Positions 16,199-24,096 of a stretch of 47,910 nucleotides of DNA are shown here, in pieces (position 1 is the first letter of the stretch; every line of letters starts with the position of its first letter). Below the pieces are notes generated by a model. The model did not search any database. It was not told the DNA's origin and saw only the letters and a program-made list of their open reading frames with translations. Origin of the DNA: CAYVLA01 sp964549615 [NCBI: uncultured Thermococci archaeon] (GTDB lineage Archaea; CAYQAE01; CAYVLA01); assembly GCA_964549615.1 (NCBI GenBank), contig CAZJVP010000084.1:1-47910 (forward strand), written 5' to 3'. A program made the position numbers and the translations under genes.

Positions 16199-16501
16199 AT
16201 GAAGAGCGAGAAAGGCAGAATCCTGACCAGGGAGGAGGTAGAACACATCGCCGAGCTTGCAAAAGTCGCTCTCAGCGAGGGGGAGAAGGAGCTCTTCAGA
16301 GAACAGCTTGAGCGAATACTGGAGTACTTCAAGAAGATCGACCAGCTTGACCTCGAAGGGGTAGAGCCAACGACGCACGTGATCGATGTCTACAACGTTT
16401 TCCGAGAGGACGTCGTGAGGGAGTCACTCCCGCCCGAGGACGTCCTTGCCAACGCCCCTCAGAGGGAGGGCAGGTACTTCAAAGCTCCGAGGGTTGGCTA
16501 G
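16199..16501 (+). CDS. gatC: Asp/Glu-tRNA amidotransferase subunit C
   Basis: A 100-residue GatC. This subunit wraps around and stabilises GatA in the GatCAB enzyme that turns misacylated Asp-tRNA(Asn) or Glu-tRNA(Gln) into the amide forms. Family signatures are LTREEVEHIAELAKVALSE and ILEYFKKIDQLDLEGVEPT, with a C-terminal stretch ending REGRYFKAPRV. gatA and gatB are not adjacent here. An AT-rich box (AACAAATAA, near 16167) lies about 32 bases before ATG 16199. The last four bases CTAG are shared with engB. Confidence 0.93.
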   Translation: MKSEKGRILTREEVEHIAELAKVALSEGEKELFREQLERILEYFKKIDQLDLEGVEPTTHVIDVYNVFREDVVRESLPPEDVLANAPQREGRYFKAPRVG

Positions 16502-17070
16502 AGCAGGCCAAGCCTCCGTGATATCGCGTACCGAAGATCGGGGATGCCCTGGCCGGTTTTCGCAGATACTGGCAGGATGGTGTCCCGCCACTGTCTCCAG
16601 GGGGGCAGGTACCCCAGCCTATCGCCGATGGCATCCAGGGTTGCATCGACGTCCTGTACCTTGTCGATCTTGTTCGCCACCACGAGTGTGGGTATGCCGA
16701 GTTCTGCCAGGAAATCGTGGAACTCGATATCGACCGGCACCTCGTTGCGCGCCTCCCACCTGGAACATATCTGGAGGAAGGCTTTTGCATCGAGCACCAG
16801 AAGAGCAAGGTCTATGGCCTCCTTGTTCCTCTCCAGGTGCCTTACGATGCCGGTCTTGGCGGCCTCCGAGAAACGCCTGGAAACCCCGCTCATGAATCCA
16901 AACCCAGGCATGTCCACGTACCTGATAACCCCGCTCTCCACGCATGAAGGCCTCTTCGTCACGCCCGGCCGCCTGCCCGAGAGGATTCTCTTGCCGGTGA
17001 GGGCTCGTATCAGGGCGGACTTCCCCACGTTGGACCTTCCCAGAAGGTAGACCGCCTTGAACCCAACCAC
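16498..17070 (-). CDS. engB: EngB-type GTP-binding protein
   Basis: A 190-residue GTPase of the EngB/YihA family, which in bacteria helps large-subunit assembly. G1 is GRSNVGKSA (residues 11-19), followed by a G2-like TKRPSC, G3 DMPGFGF, G4 ANKID and G5 VSAKTGQG. It starts at GTG 17070, 12 bases after the stop of the Lon-like protease gene, so the two are likely co-transcribed. The 3' end overlaps gatC by four bases. Confidence 0.9.
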   Translation of the reverse strand: MVGFKAVYLLGRSNVGKSALIRALTGKRILSGRRPGVTKRPSCVESGVIRYVDMPGFGFMSGVSRRFSEAAKTGIVRHLERNKEAIDLALLVLDAKAFLQICSRWEARNEVPVDIEFHDFLAELGIPTLVVANKIDKVQDVDATLDAIGDRLGYLPPWRQWRDTILPVSAKTGQGIPDLRYAISRRLGLL

Positions 17071-17081
17071 ACTCCGGGAAA

Positions 17082-19019
17082 CTAGATAGCGTGCCTAGAT
17101 TTCTTCGCGCCCCTGCGTCCAAGCAGCGTTCCCACAACTAGGCCGCCAGCCGCCGACGCGCCGGCGATCAGAATCGCGTCCGCGGCCTTGGTTTTGTAAA
17201 CGGTTCTGATGGTGCCGGTGAAGGGCAGGATCTCCGGCGGGTTCTTTTCCGGGGAAATGCCAAGCCTTGATGAAATCACCGGGGACATCTCGGCTACCAA
17301 CCTGGCATACTTGAGTTCAAGATAAGCCTGCATCAGTCGGTCGATCCGAGCGGAAGCAGGGCTGCTGGCATCAACCTTGTCAGCGTCATTCTCTCCCGAC
17401 TCAAGGTGGCTGAGCGCCAGGATGGGGTTCACCCCGAAGTCCCTGCTTGAGGCTATCGCGGACCTCGCTTGCTCCCTTTCCTTCTTCACCTTGTCGCTCA
17501 GTGCCGAGGCGAGTTTCTCCTCCGATGTCGAGGCCAAGCTCGCCGCAAGTTCCAGGTGGGCATTGACATAGGAGCGCGCCCTCAGAGCCTCCAAGATCGC
17601 GGCAGCGTAGGCCCCGCTGTTCAGCTCATCCTCCACATCATCGAGGAGGTCGCTCGCCGTCGCCAGGAGACCCGAGCTGACCGTCGTGCCGAAGGATTGC
17701 GCGTACGCCAGAAGGAATTTGAGGTCATCCACATATCCCTGGGCTGTGCTCTTGAGCATCGCGCGGTCCATCTCAACATCGCCGGGGAACTGGTCGCAGA
17801 GGCCGACCCACCACAACGCCGACTCCGCGCGCTGGGTCACATAGGCCGCCTGTGCCAAGGCCCTCAGGATCTGGTTTTCCAAGCTCCCGGCGTAGTAGAG
17901 CTCCCACGCCGTCGAAGCGGCGCGCAATGCTTCGTGGGCCCTCGTCTGCGCTGCGGCATAGCACTCGAAGGCGGTTATGCTTGTGAAGGATGTCCGGTTA
18001 ACATCCTCCACGGCCGCTGCCGCAGACTTCTCGGCTTCGCTGATGATCTTCTTGGCCGTTTCCCTAGACTTGGACCTGAGGTACTCGAGCGCGTAGAGGA
18101 CATAAGTTGAGTTTATCTTGGACTGGAAAGAGTAGCTGGCGCTGAGGTAGTACGTCTTGGCCTTTTGGGCCTGTCTTGCGTTTTCAATCTTCCGAGCGCA
18201 GTCATCAACGTAGGGTCTCAGCTCGTTTCTTTGGTTGAAGGTCAAGGTCGCCGAGTCAAATTCCTTCTTTGCCCTTTCGGAAAGCTCGGCCGCCGAGTCG
18301 AGCATGTCCTGGGCCGCTTTGCTCATGATGTCATTGTACTTGCTCAGGTCGATCTCCTTGCCTCCCGTCGGTTTGATCTCTACCCCTATCATCCACTTCG
18401 CTGCGTCCCTCAGGTCATCGACCTCCATGACGGTCAGGTTTAGGTTCTTTCGAGCGTACTCCGTGACGTTCACGAGGGTCAGGCTATCGGGACTCTCGGT
18501 GGCGACCGTCTGACCGGCAGGGACGAGGAAAAGGTATGCTCCCACGGAATGCGCAGCCTCTGCCTTCTGCAAGACGCCGCCGATCGGGCCGATCGTCCCG
18601 TCAGGGTTGATCGTGCCGGTCATCACGACCTTGGGATTGACCGTCCGGTTGAGGAGACATGCAAGGATTGCGACCGACATCGCACCGCCGGCGGACGGTC
18701 CGCCTATCACGGCTGAATCTGACCGGATGGTTACGAAGAGGTCTATCTTGGCGAGGTTCTGACCCGCCAGAGAAGCCGCTACCTGAGCTGCCAGCCTTGC
18801 GGAACCCTGGGTGTCGATCTGCGTGAGGGGGAAGGTGTCGACGAAGATGCTGCCGTTCCCGGGCTCGGCAAACACCGTTATGTACGAGGTTGCCCCGATC
18901 CAGCCCTGGGCGGTCTGTGCTACGGCGGGGGCCATCACGGTCACTTTGGTGTAGGCCGCCGCATCCCAGATCGCGGAGAGGAGCAACAGCAGAAGGACTA
19001 TCTTCGCAAACGCTTTCGC
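17082..19019 (-). CDS. membrane-anchored S16 (Lon-like) serine protease
   Basis: A 645-residue protein with a signal or anchor segment (AKIVLLLLLLSAIWDAAAY), an N-terminal S16 peptidase domain with the Ser-Lys dyad (Ser in IGGPSAGGAMS and Lys in GVLQKAEAAH), and a long helical region of about 400 residues. It ends in a hydrophobic segment (ADAILIAGASAAGGLVVGTLL) with a basic tail. It lacks the AAA+ ATPase of ordinary Lon, so it resembles the archaeal secreted S16 proteases. I chose TTG 19019: the in-frame GTG 19076 lies ahead of a TATA-like AAAGATTTAACC. It is probably transcribed with the TauE gene upstream and engB downstream. The substrate is unknown. Confidence 0.82.
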   Translation of the reverse strand, partial: AKAFAKIVLLLLLLSAIWDAAAYTKVTVMAPAVAQTAQGWIGATSYITVFAEPGNGSIFVDTFPLTQIDTQGSARLAAQVAASLAGQNLAKIDLFVTIRSDSAVIGGPSAGGAMSVAILACLLNRTVNPKVVMTGTINPDGTIGPIGGVLQKAEAAHSVGAYLFLVPAGQTVATESPDSLTLVNVTEYARKNLNLTVMEVDDLRDAAKWMIGVEIKPTGGKEIDLSKYNDIMSKAAQDMLDSAAELSERAKKEFDSATLTFNQRNELRPYVDDCARKIENARQAQKAKTYYLSASYSFQSKINSTYVLYALEYLRSKSRETAKKIISEAEKSAAAAVEDVNRTSFTSITAFECYAAAQTRAHEALRAASTAWELYYAGSLENQILRALAQAAYVTQRAESALWWVGLCDQFPGDVEMDRAMLKSTAQGYVDDLKFLLAYAQSFGTTVSSGLLATASDLLDDVEDELNSGAYAAAILEALRARSYVNAHLELAASLASTSEEKLASALSDKVKKEREQARSAIASSRDFGVNPILALSHLESGENDADKVDASSPASARIDRLMQAYLELKYARLVAEMSPVISSRLGISPEKNPPEILPFTGTIRTVYKTKAADAILIAGASAAGGLVVGTLLGRRGAKKSRHAI

Positions 19020-19083
19020 CAAGCTACCACAATTGATCGATTGCCTCGCACCGGTTAAATCTTTCAATTGGTCCACCTATGCG

Positions 19084-19878
19084 TCATATCATCTCGAAAA
19101 GCAACCTTCCGCCTATGATCGAAAGGCAGACGCCGAGTATTCTCTCCAGCGCCTTAGCTCTTGTTCTCCTAGCGAGGAAGGCGCCGATCTGCGTTCCGAC
19201 GACGATCCCCAGACAGAGGGGGATCGCGTACCGCACCCGCACGTTGCCTAGGTATGCGTGGGTGGATGCCCCCGCGATGGACGTGAAGATCATCATGAAC
19301 ATCGATGTCGCCGATGCTATGTGCATGGGGATCCCCATTCCCAGACGAATGAGAGGAACGATCAAGACCCCGCCACCTATGCCGAAGAGGCCTGAGGCCA
19401 ACCCGCCGGCGAAGCCTGCGGGCAAGGCAAGGGGACTGATCCGCGGGTACTCGAAGATATGTCCGTGGGCATCCACCTTCGTGCGAGTACCCCGGCGCGG
19501 ATCCGGCCTGCGGTCGGGCAACTCGCGTGCGATCAGCATCCGTATCGAGATCCCCAAGAGGAAGATGCCCAGAAGCCCCGAAAGAACCTCCGACTTCAGA
19601 TGGGTAGCGGCGCTGGCCCCCAACAGCGCACCGGGAACGGTCCCGGCGGCGAGAATCAGGCCGAGCAAGTAATCGATCCTTCCCTGTGCGTGGTAAGCGA
19701 TGGTGGAGGACGAGGATGTGAATACGATCATCAGCAAAGATGTCCCGGCAGCCTCCTGCGCGGAGATGCCCCAGACGAGGACCAACATCGGCACGACGAG
19801 GAAGCCCCCTCCAGCGCCCACCATTGCGGCAACGCATCCGACCGCAGTAGCCATCAAGGCTAGGCCTAGGCCGAACAT
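19084..19878 (-). CDS. TauE/SafE family sulfite/sulfur-compound exporter
   Basis: A 264-residue membrane protein of the TauE/SafE (DUF81) family with about eight transmembrane segments in two repeats. Signature turns are GAGGGFLVVPMLVL in the first repeat and GIGGGVLIVPLI in the second, both near the start of each half. A hydrophilic loop (residues 120-146) separates the repeats. Family members export sulfite, sulfoacetate or other organosulfur anions; no neighbour identifies the substrate here. It starts at ATG 19878, about 38 bases after a TATA box that may also serve the RNA gene on the other side. Confidence 0.88.
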   Translation of the reverse strand: MFGLGLALMATAVGCVAAMVGAGGGFLVVPMLVLVWGISAQEAAGTSLLMIVFTSSSSTIAYHAQGRIDYLLGLILAAGTVPGALLGASAATHLKSEVLSGLLGIFLLGISIRMLIARELPDRRPDPRRGTRTKVDAHGHIFEYPRISPLALPAGFAGGLASGLFGIGGGVLIVPLIRLGMGIPMHIASATSMFMMIFTSIAGASTHAYLGNVRVRYAIPLCLGIVVGTQIGAFLARRTRAKALERILGVCLSIIGGRLLFEMI

Positions 19879-19911
19879 CCCTTGACCTCAGGCTGCCGGC
19901 CAGGCGGGGCC

Positions 19912-19922
19912 TCTATAATCTT
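19912..19922. promoter_or_regulatory. AT box between TauE gene and structured RNA
   Basis: TCTATAATCTT can be read as a TATA element on both strands. Leftward it predicts a start near 19890, just ahead of the TauE ATG 19878. Rightward it predicts a start near 19942, just ahead of the structured RNA. No other AT island lies in this gap. Confidence 0.4.
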
Positions 19923-19941
19923 TTCCGGTTCGCCGCTCCAG

Positions 19942-20130
19942 CAGCGCTCATTCGGATATCTCGGCGCCGTGCCGGGTTCCAGTTCTTGATCCCTTGCGAG
20001 CCCGGGCACACGAATGCCGTCTAGAGGGCAGCTTGACTCCCGGGAAGCGGCTGCCCCTGAGACGGAAGGGCTCTCCCGAGGTAGTCTGCAAGGCAGGGTT
20101 AACGGGAAACGCTTTGGGCGCCGAGGCGAT
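19942..20130 (+). ncRNA. putative structured RNA, unknown family
   Basis: The 317-base gap between the TauE and kinase genes folds by eye into nested helices. A long-range closing stem pairs CTCGGCGCC (19960-19968) with GGCGCCGAG (20117-20125). Inside it, GTGCCGGG (19969-19976) pairs with CCC-G-GGCAC (one bulge) before 20010. CCGTCT (20017-20022) pairs with AGACGG (20060-20065) and encloses GGGCAGC (20026-20032) with GCTGCCC (20050-20056). Short hairpins follow, such as CTGC-AAG-GCAG near 20086-20096. It could be a stand-alone RNA or the leader of the kinase gene 67 bases downstream. I could not match RNase P, SRP, 5S or a known riboswitch. The strand is inferred from the promoter and the gene downstream. 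Confidence 0.45.
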
Positions 20131-20196
20131 AGGCCCTCTCCCTACTACTCTGGAAAGAAAGAAAAAGGGTCCTAGGAACGGTGCTTCATCAAAGGC

Positions 20197-21795
20197 ATGG
20201 AAGTTCTGCCACTGGCCGAGAGGTTCCTCCGGGCCGTCCCAAACGAAGTCATTGCTGCTTGCTGGTGCAATCCGGGGGCCAAGAACCACTCGCCGGTCAG
20301 TCTACTCATCGTAACCCGCGACGGGGAGCGGGGCGTCTCCAGGCAGAAGAGATCCATCGCGGGCCGAGAGTTCATCAGCGTCGAAGTCTGCAAATCGCTC
20401 TTCGAGAGGGACGTCCATCGGGGCGCGCTGGGAGAATTCGTGGCAGGAATGCTCTTGGAGCCATATGTTCCTTTGGTTGGCACGGAGTATCTCAGATCGC
20501 AGGAGACGGACCTCAAGGTTCGGGTGATCAAAGAGGAACTCGAGAACCTAGACCTGAGGTTCCACGACCTCATGTTGGAACTTATGATCGACCCGCGTTA
20601 CTTCTTCCACGCTAGGATGCAGAGGCGCGCGAAGATCGACCCGGCGGCAAGGTCCGCGTACCTGAGGTCGTTGTCCGAGGAAGCTGACACGGGTTCATTC
20701 GGCTTCGAGATTGCACTTCGCAGGCTAGCCCAGCTGGGCCTGATCAGCCTGGATGGCTATGTGAGGGTGACCCCCAAGCTCATGAGCCACCTTCCCAAGC
20801 CTCGTCAGAGGGTGACGATGCCGTTCCGGGAGGTGGAACTTGCCATCAGGCGATTTGCGACCTACGGGGTATCCGGCGACTTCCTAGGCCCCTCTTTGGC
20901 CCAGGAGATCGCGAGGGGTATTGATGTCTCCCCGAGCGCGGAGCGCGATCTGCCCGATCCGAAGTCGTATCTGTATCTTCCCACCGAGGCCGGACTGGTT
21001 TCGGTCGATGACAAGAGGGACTACGAGGAGCTTATTTCATCCGAGGAATCCTCTTGGGGCTCCCCCTCCGTCAGACGGATCGGAGGCGCGCTGAACTTCG
21101 TTTATCTTCTGGAGTTCAGGCGAGGCGACGAGACGAGGCGATTGGTGGCCAAGACCTTCCAAAACTGGTATGGCCTAAAATGGATTCCGCTCACGATCTG
21201 GGCGATCGGATCCCAGAACTTCGACATCCTGGGCGAGAAGCGCCTGGCCAACGAGTACAGGATGAACCGCTTCCTCAGAGCCAAGGGGCTGAACGCCCCA
21301 CAGATTCACCACGTGAGCGTGCCTCGAAGGACAATAGTGGAGGAATTCATAGAGGGCGAAGGTTTCGACCAGATCGCCAAGGAGTGTCTCGCCGATCCGA
21401 GGCAGGAGCTTCTCGGCCGCATCTCCGCCATCGGGAATGAGATGGCTCTCCTTCACCAAGCCGGGGCGACCCTGGGGGACTCCAAGCCTGACAACGCGAT
21501 CCTCGATGAGGATGGGAGGATATGGTTTGTGGACTTGGAGCAGTCTTCGGAGGGCGGCAACCCGGCTTGGGACCTCGCTGAGTTCCTTTACTACTGCGGC
21601 CACTACACCCTCCGATGGGCAAGGATGAAGGCGATGGCAAAAGCCTTCCTGGAAGGTTACCTCACATCTGGTGAGGCGAAGTTCGTGCGGGAGATATCGA
21701 GCGCCAGGTACAAGAGGGTGTTCAGCATACTCACGGCCCCCCACATCATAATGGGGATATCGAAGCTCTGCGAATCCTACGGCGCATCCTCCTGA
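20197..21795 (+). CDS. nucleotidyltransferase-like domain fused to Bud32/RIO-type kinase
   Basis: A 532-residue protein. Residues 1-100 may be a nucleotidyltransferase-like fold (PNEVIAACWCNPGAKNHSPV, then SLLIVTRDG). A helical linker and a winged-helix-like segment (RRLAQLGLISLDGYVRVTPK, 175-194) follow. The C-terminal half is a minimal eukaryote-type kinase: VAKTF with Lys319, a helix near NEYRMNRFLRAKG, a hinge (VEEFIEGEGF), the catalytic loop GDSKPDN (Asp428, Asn433), and VDLEQ with Asp446 in place of DFG. Such small kinases act on proteins, tRNA-modifying partners or lipids. A regulatory kinase is plausible, but the target is unknown. It lies just after the structured RNA. The last 19 bases overlap the convergent gene. 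Confidence 0.8.
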   Translation: MEVLPLAERFLRAVPNEVIAACWCNPGAKNHSPVSLLIVTRDGERGVSRQKRSIAGREFISVEVCKSLFERDVHRGALGEFVAGMLLEPYVPLVGTEYLRSQETDLKVRVIKEELENLDLRFHDLMLELMIDPRYFFHARMQRRAKIDPAARSAYLRSLSEEADTGSFGFEIALRRLAQLGLISLDGYVRVTPKLMSHLPKPRQRVTMPFREVELAIRRFATYGVSGDFLGPSLAQEIARGIDVSPSAERDLPDPKSYLYLPTEAGLVSVDDKRDYEELISSEESSWGSPSVRRIGGALNFVYLLEFRRGDETRRLVAKTFQNWYGLKWIPLTIWAIGSQNFDILGEKRLANEYRMNRFLRAKGLNAPQIHHVSVPRRTIVEEFIEGEGFDQIAKECLADPRQELLGRISAIGNEMALLHQAGATLGDSKPDNAILDEDGRIWFVDLEQSSEGGNPAWDLAEFLYYCGHYTLRWARMKAMAKAFLEGYLTSGEAKFVREISSARYKRVFSILTAPHIIMGISKLCESYGASS

Positions 21796-22121
21796 TCTCC
21801 TTCCACTTGTTCGGCGCGCTCCTTCTCGGCCTTGGCCATCATAGCCTTCACCCTTTCCCATCCGATCTCTCGGGATATGCGGACGATCTCCTGCCATGCT
21901 TCCTGGAACCTGCTCTCCGTTGCCTCGGCCATGATGCTCCTCGCTCTTTCCGCCATCTCCCGGTTTAGGGCTATGAAGATGCCGCTCTCCCCTTTCCCCT
22001 GGCAGAAGGCGCGCTCACCTCTCTGGAATACCCTCGCGAGTATGGGATGTTCGATATCTATGTGAACCGACTTCCCGACCCCATGGATGTACACCGGGGA
22101 TTCGCACACCTTGAGCTTCAT
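21777..22121 (-). CDS. hypothetical protein with helical C-terminus
   Basis: A 114-residue protein without a family I recognise. The N-terminal 40 residues are beta-rich (LKVCESPVYIHGVGKSVHID, IEHPILARVFQ). A turn with Cys-Gln-Gly-Lys-Gly leads to a long charged helical tail (roughly residues 60-110) ending Glu-Glu-Asp-Ala. I chose ATG 22121; a longer in-frame TTG start at 22199 would overlap the divergent HAD gene region. A TATA-like TGAAATATGG on the minus strand near 22178 is about 57 bases upstream. Confidence 0.65.
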   Translation of the reverse strand: MKLKVCESPVYIHGVGKSVHIDIEHPILARVFQRGERAFCQGKGESGIFIALNREMAERARSIMAEATESRFQEAWQEIVRISREIGWERVKAMMAKAEKERAEQVEGDQEDAP

Positions 22122-22222
22122 GCGACAGGCCAGCGGTTCTCTCCAGATAACTGTCTTTACCCGTAGGCCCGAGCCATATTTCAGACGACCTCTCGCCAAT
22201 GCGGATCGTGCCCCCCAGGATA

Positions 22223-22918
22223 ATGGCCGTGGCTTTTGATCTCGACAACACGCTCGTGGACTCCTGCGTTGACTTTCGTGAGATGCGGAGACGCTTGATC
22301 CACTACATAAGGTCCCAGCAGCCGCAGACGGAGGAGATCGACGAGTCGAAAACCACGTTGCAGCTCATCGAGGCTTTCCGGGCGAATGTTTCGGATCAGC
22401 GCGAACTCTCGGAGCACATGGCTAAGCTCCACGGCATCATGGACCAAGTCGAGATGGAGTCGTTAGGAAGGACACGGCCCCTCGGTGACGTGCGGGCCGT
22501 GCTTTCTGAGCTCAAACGGATGGGGATCAAGGTCGGCCTGTTGACGAGGTCCTGCGAAAGGTACGCGCGGGCCGCGCTCGGCTCGATCGGCTGCTTGGAC
22601 GCGTTCGATGCGATGGCTTGCAGGACTCCAGGTGAGCCCGTCAAGCCGGATCCTACGTCCCTTGTCAATCTGGCTAGGAAATTGGGCGTTGGACCATCAA
22701 GCATCATGGTGGTTGGGGATCACGCCATGGACGCGGAGTGCGCTAGAGCCGCGGGGGCACTCTTCGCTGGCGTAGCCAGGGGATCCCGATCGCCATCCGC
22801 GCTTCGGGAAGCGAATCCGGTCGCTCTGCTGGAGGACCTCCGCGAGCTGCCGAAGCTTATCCGAGAGATCAACGCAAACGACCGGGAGAAAGTTCGTCCG
22901 GGTAGGGCCTCATCCTAG
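22223..22918 (+). CDS. HAD-superfamily phosphatase
   Basis: A 231-residue haloacid-dehalogenase hydrolase of the phosphoglycolate-phosphatase-like branch. Motif I is AFDLDNTLVD, with the nucleophile Asp; motif II is LLTRS; motif III Lys is in GEPVKPDP; and motif IV is VVGDHAMDAECARAAG. The helical cap lies between motifs I and II. The substrate cannot be read from sequence; a sugar phosphate or phosphoglycolate is typical. ATG 22223 follows an AGGA ribosome site; ATG 22199 is an in-frame alternative that would be leaderless. It is 71 bases ahead of the PfkB gene. Confidence 0.88.
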   Translation: MAVAFDLDNTLVDSCVDFREMRRRLIHYIRSQQPQTEEIDESKTTLQLIEAFRANVSDQRELSEHMAKLHGIMDQVEMESLGRTRPLGDVRAVLSELKRMGIKVGLLTRSCERYARAALGSIGCLDAFDAMACRTPGEPVKPDPTSLVNLARKLGVGPSSIMVVGDHAMDAECARAAGALFAGVARGSRSPSALREANPVALLEDLRELPKLIREINANDREKVRPGRASS

Positions 22919-22935
22919 GCCGAACCACTCAACGC

Positions 22936-22947
22936 ATTATATAAATA
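22936..22947 (+). promoter_or_regulatory. TATA box for PfkB gene
   Basis: ATTATATAAATA is one of the clearest TATA boxes in the window. It predicts a start near 22966 and a leader of about 24 bases before ATG 22990. Confidence 0.65.
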
Positions 22948-22989
22948 CGCGATCATGGCCCTTCCCAGGGCAGGAGACAGGCGATCGCA

Positions 22990-23964
22990 ATGGAGGTCAC
23001 ATGCGCGGGAATACTGGTGGCCGACATCGTTCGTCGTTTCAGACAGAGGGCCGAACCAGGCAGACTCGTCACGCTGGAGGAACCTATTACCCTCCACGTG
23101 GGGGGGTGCGCGGCGAACACCGGCATAGACCTTGCTAAGATGGGCGTGGACTCTAAGGTGGTGGGCAGGATCGGCGACGACTACTGGGGCAGGTTCGTGA
23201 TCGAGAGCCTCAGAAGCTACCCCCGACTGGACGTTGCCGGCGTTCGGATAGGGAAAGGCGAGATGACCGCCACAACCGACATAGAGGTCGACATGGAGAC
23301 CGGGGAGAGAACCTTCTACCATTTCATAGGCGCGAATGCGTCATTCTCGATCAACGACATCTCGGCCGAGAGCTATCGTTGCGACATATTCCACTTTGCG
23401 GGATACAACTTGGTTCCGTCGATCGCGCCCGCGGACCTGCGCCTCATCTTTGCCGAAGCCCATCGCAATGGAGCAGCAACCTCCATTGACCTAGCTTGGA
23501 GCGATCGCGCCGAGTGGACCTCGTTGGCGCAAGCCATGGACCAGATAGACTACTACTTCTCCAATCTCGATGAAGCCCGAATGGTGATATCCCGCCCACG
23601 TGCTTCGCCGGAACAGGTTTCGGAAGCCATCATGGCGATGGGGCCGAAGATCGTGGCGATCAAAATGGGGCCAGAAGGCTGCCACGTTAGGACGCATGAG
23701 GAGACGATCGACATGCCCGCCGACCCTGAATTCGTGGCCGTCGATGGAACCGGGGCTGGCGACGCCTTCGTTGCCGGGTTCCTGCTTGGGCTGGGATCCG
23801 GATGGGACATAGGTGAGACGGCGAGGTTTGCAAATGCTGTCGGCGGCTTCTGCGTGTCCAAGCCCGGTGCGACAGCCGGCGTGCCGGACAGGCAGACGGT
23901 TCTTAGGTTCATCGAACAAAACCCGCTACCATACCAGAGAAGGCCCGCAGCTCGGCCTGGGTGA
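22990..23964 (+). CDS. PfkB-family carbohydrate kinase
   Basis: A 324-residue ribokinase-superfamily kinase that phosphorylates a sugar or nucleoside with ATP. The N-terminal substrate region shows HVGGCAANTGIDLAKMG (residues 35-51). The catalytic signature DGTGAGDAFVAGFL (about 252-265) holds the base Asp. The lid region and substrate are unresolved: 2-keto-3-deoxysugars, fructose, ribose and nucleosides are all possible in this family. It is followed at 133 bases by an oxidoreductase with its own promoter. Confidence 0.9.
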   Translation: MEVTCAGILVADIVRRFRQRAEPGRLVTLEEPITLHVGGCAANTGIDLAKMGVDSKVVGRIGDDYWGRFVIESLRSYPRLDVAGVRIGKGEMTATTDIEVDMETGERTFYHFIGANASFSINDISAESYRCDIFHFAGYNLVPSIAPADLRLIFAEAHRNGAATSIDLAWSDRAEWTSLAQAMDQIDYYFSNLDEARMVISRPRASPEQVSEAIMAMGPKIVAIKMGPEGCHVRTHEETIDMPADPEFVAVDGTGAGDAFVAGFLLGLGSGWDIGETARFANAVGGFCVSKPGATAGVPDRQTVLRFIEQNPLPYQRRPAARPG

Positions 23965-24040
23965 GGCCGGACTTGCCCTAGCAAGGATCGCGGCTTGGGC
24001 GCCGGGGCAAGATGAACGCGGGGTTCGACGCGGAGACCCA

Positions 24041-24050
24041 ATCTTTTTAT
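24041..24050 (+). promoter_or_regulatory. TATA-like box for oxidoreductase
   Basis: ATCTTTTTAT is centred about 50 bases before ATG 24097 and predicts a start near 24072. The gene's ribosome site GGTGGAGGT lies directly against the ATG, which is unusually close. Confidence 0.4.
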
Positions 24051-24096
24051 CCCCGTGCAGACAAGAGGTGCGCATAACCTGCGTCAGGGTGGAGGT

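Noticed and set aside
19942-20130. RNase P RNA, SRP RNA, 5S rRNA or TPP riboswitch
   Set aside because: I looked for the P4 core of RNase P, the SRP Alu and tetraloop motifs, and the conserved TPP core. A CTGAGA hexamer resembles TPP, but the rest of the TPP motif is missing.
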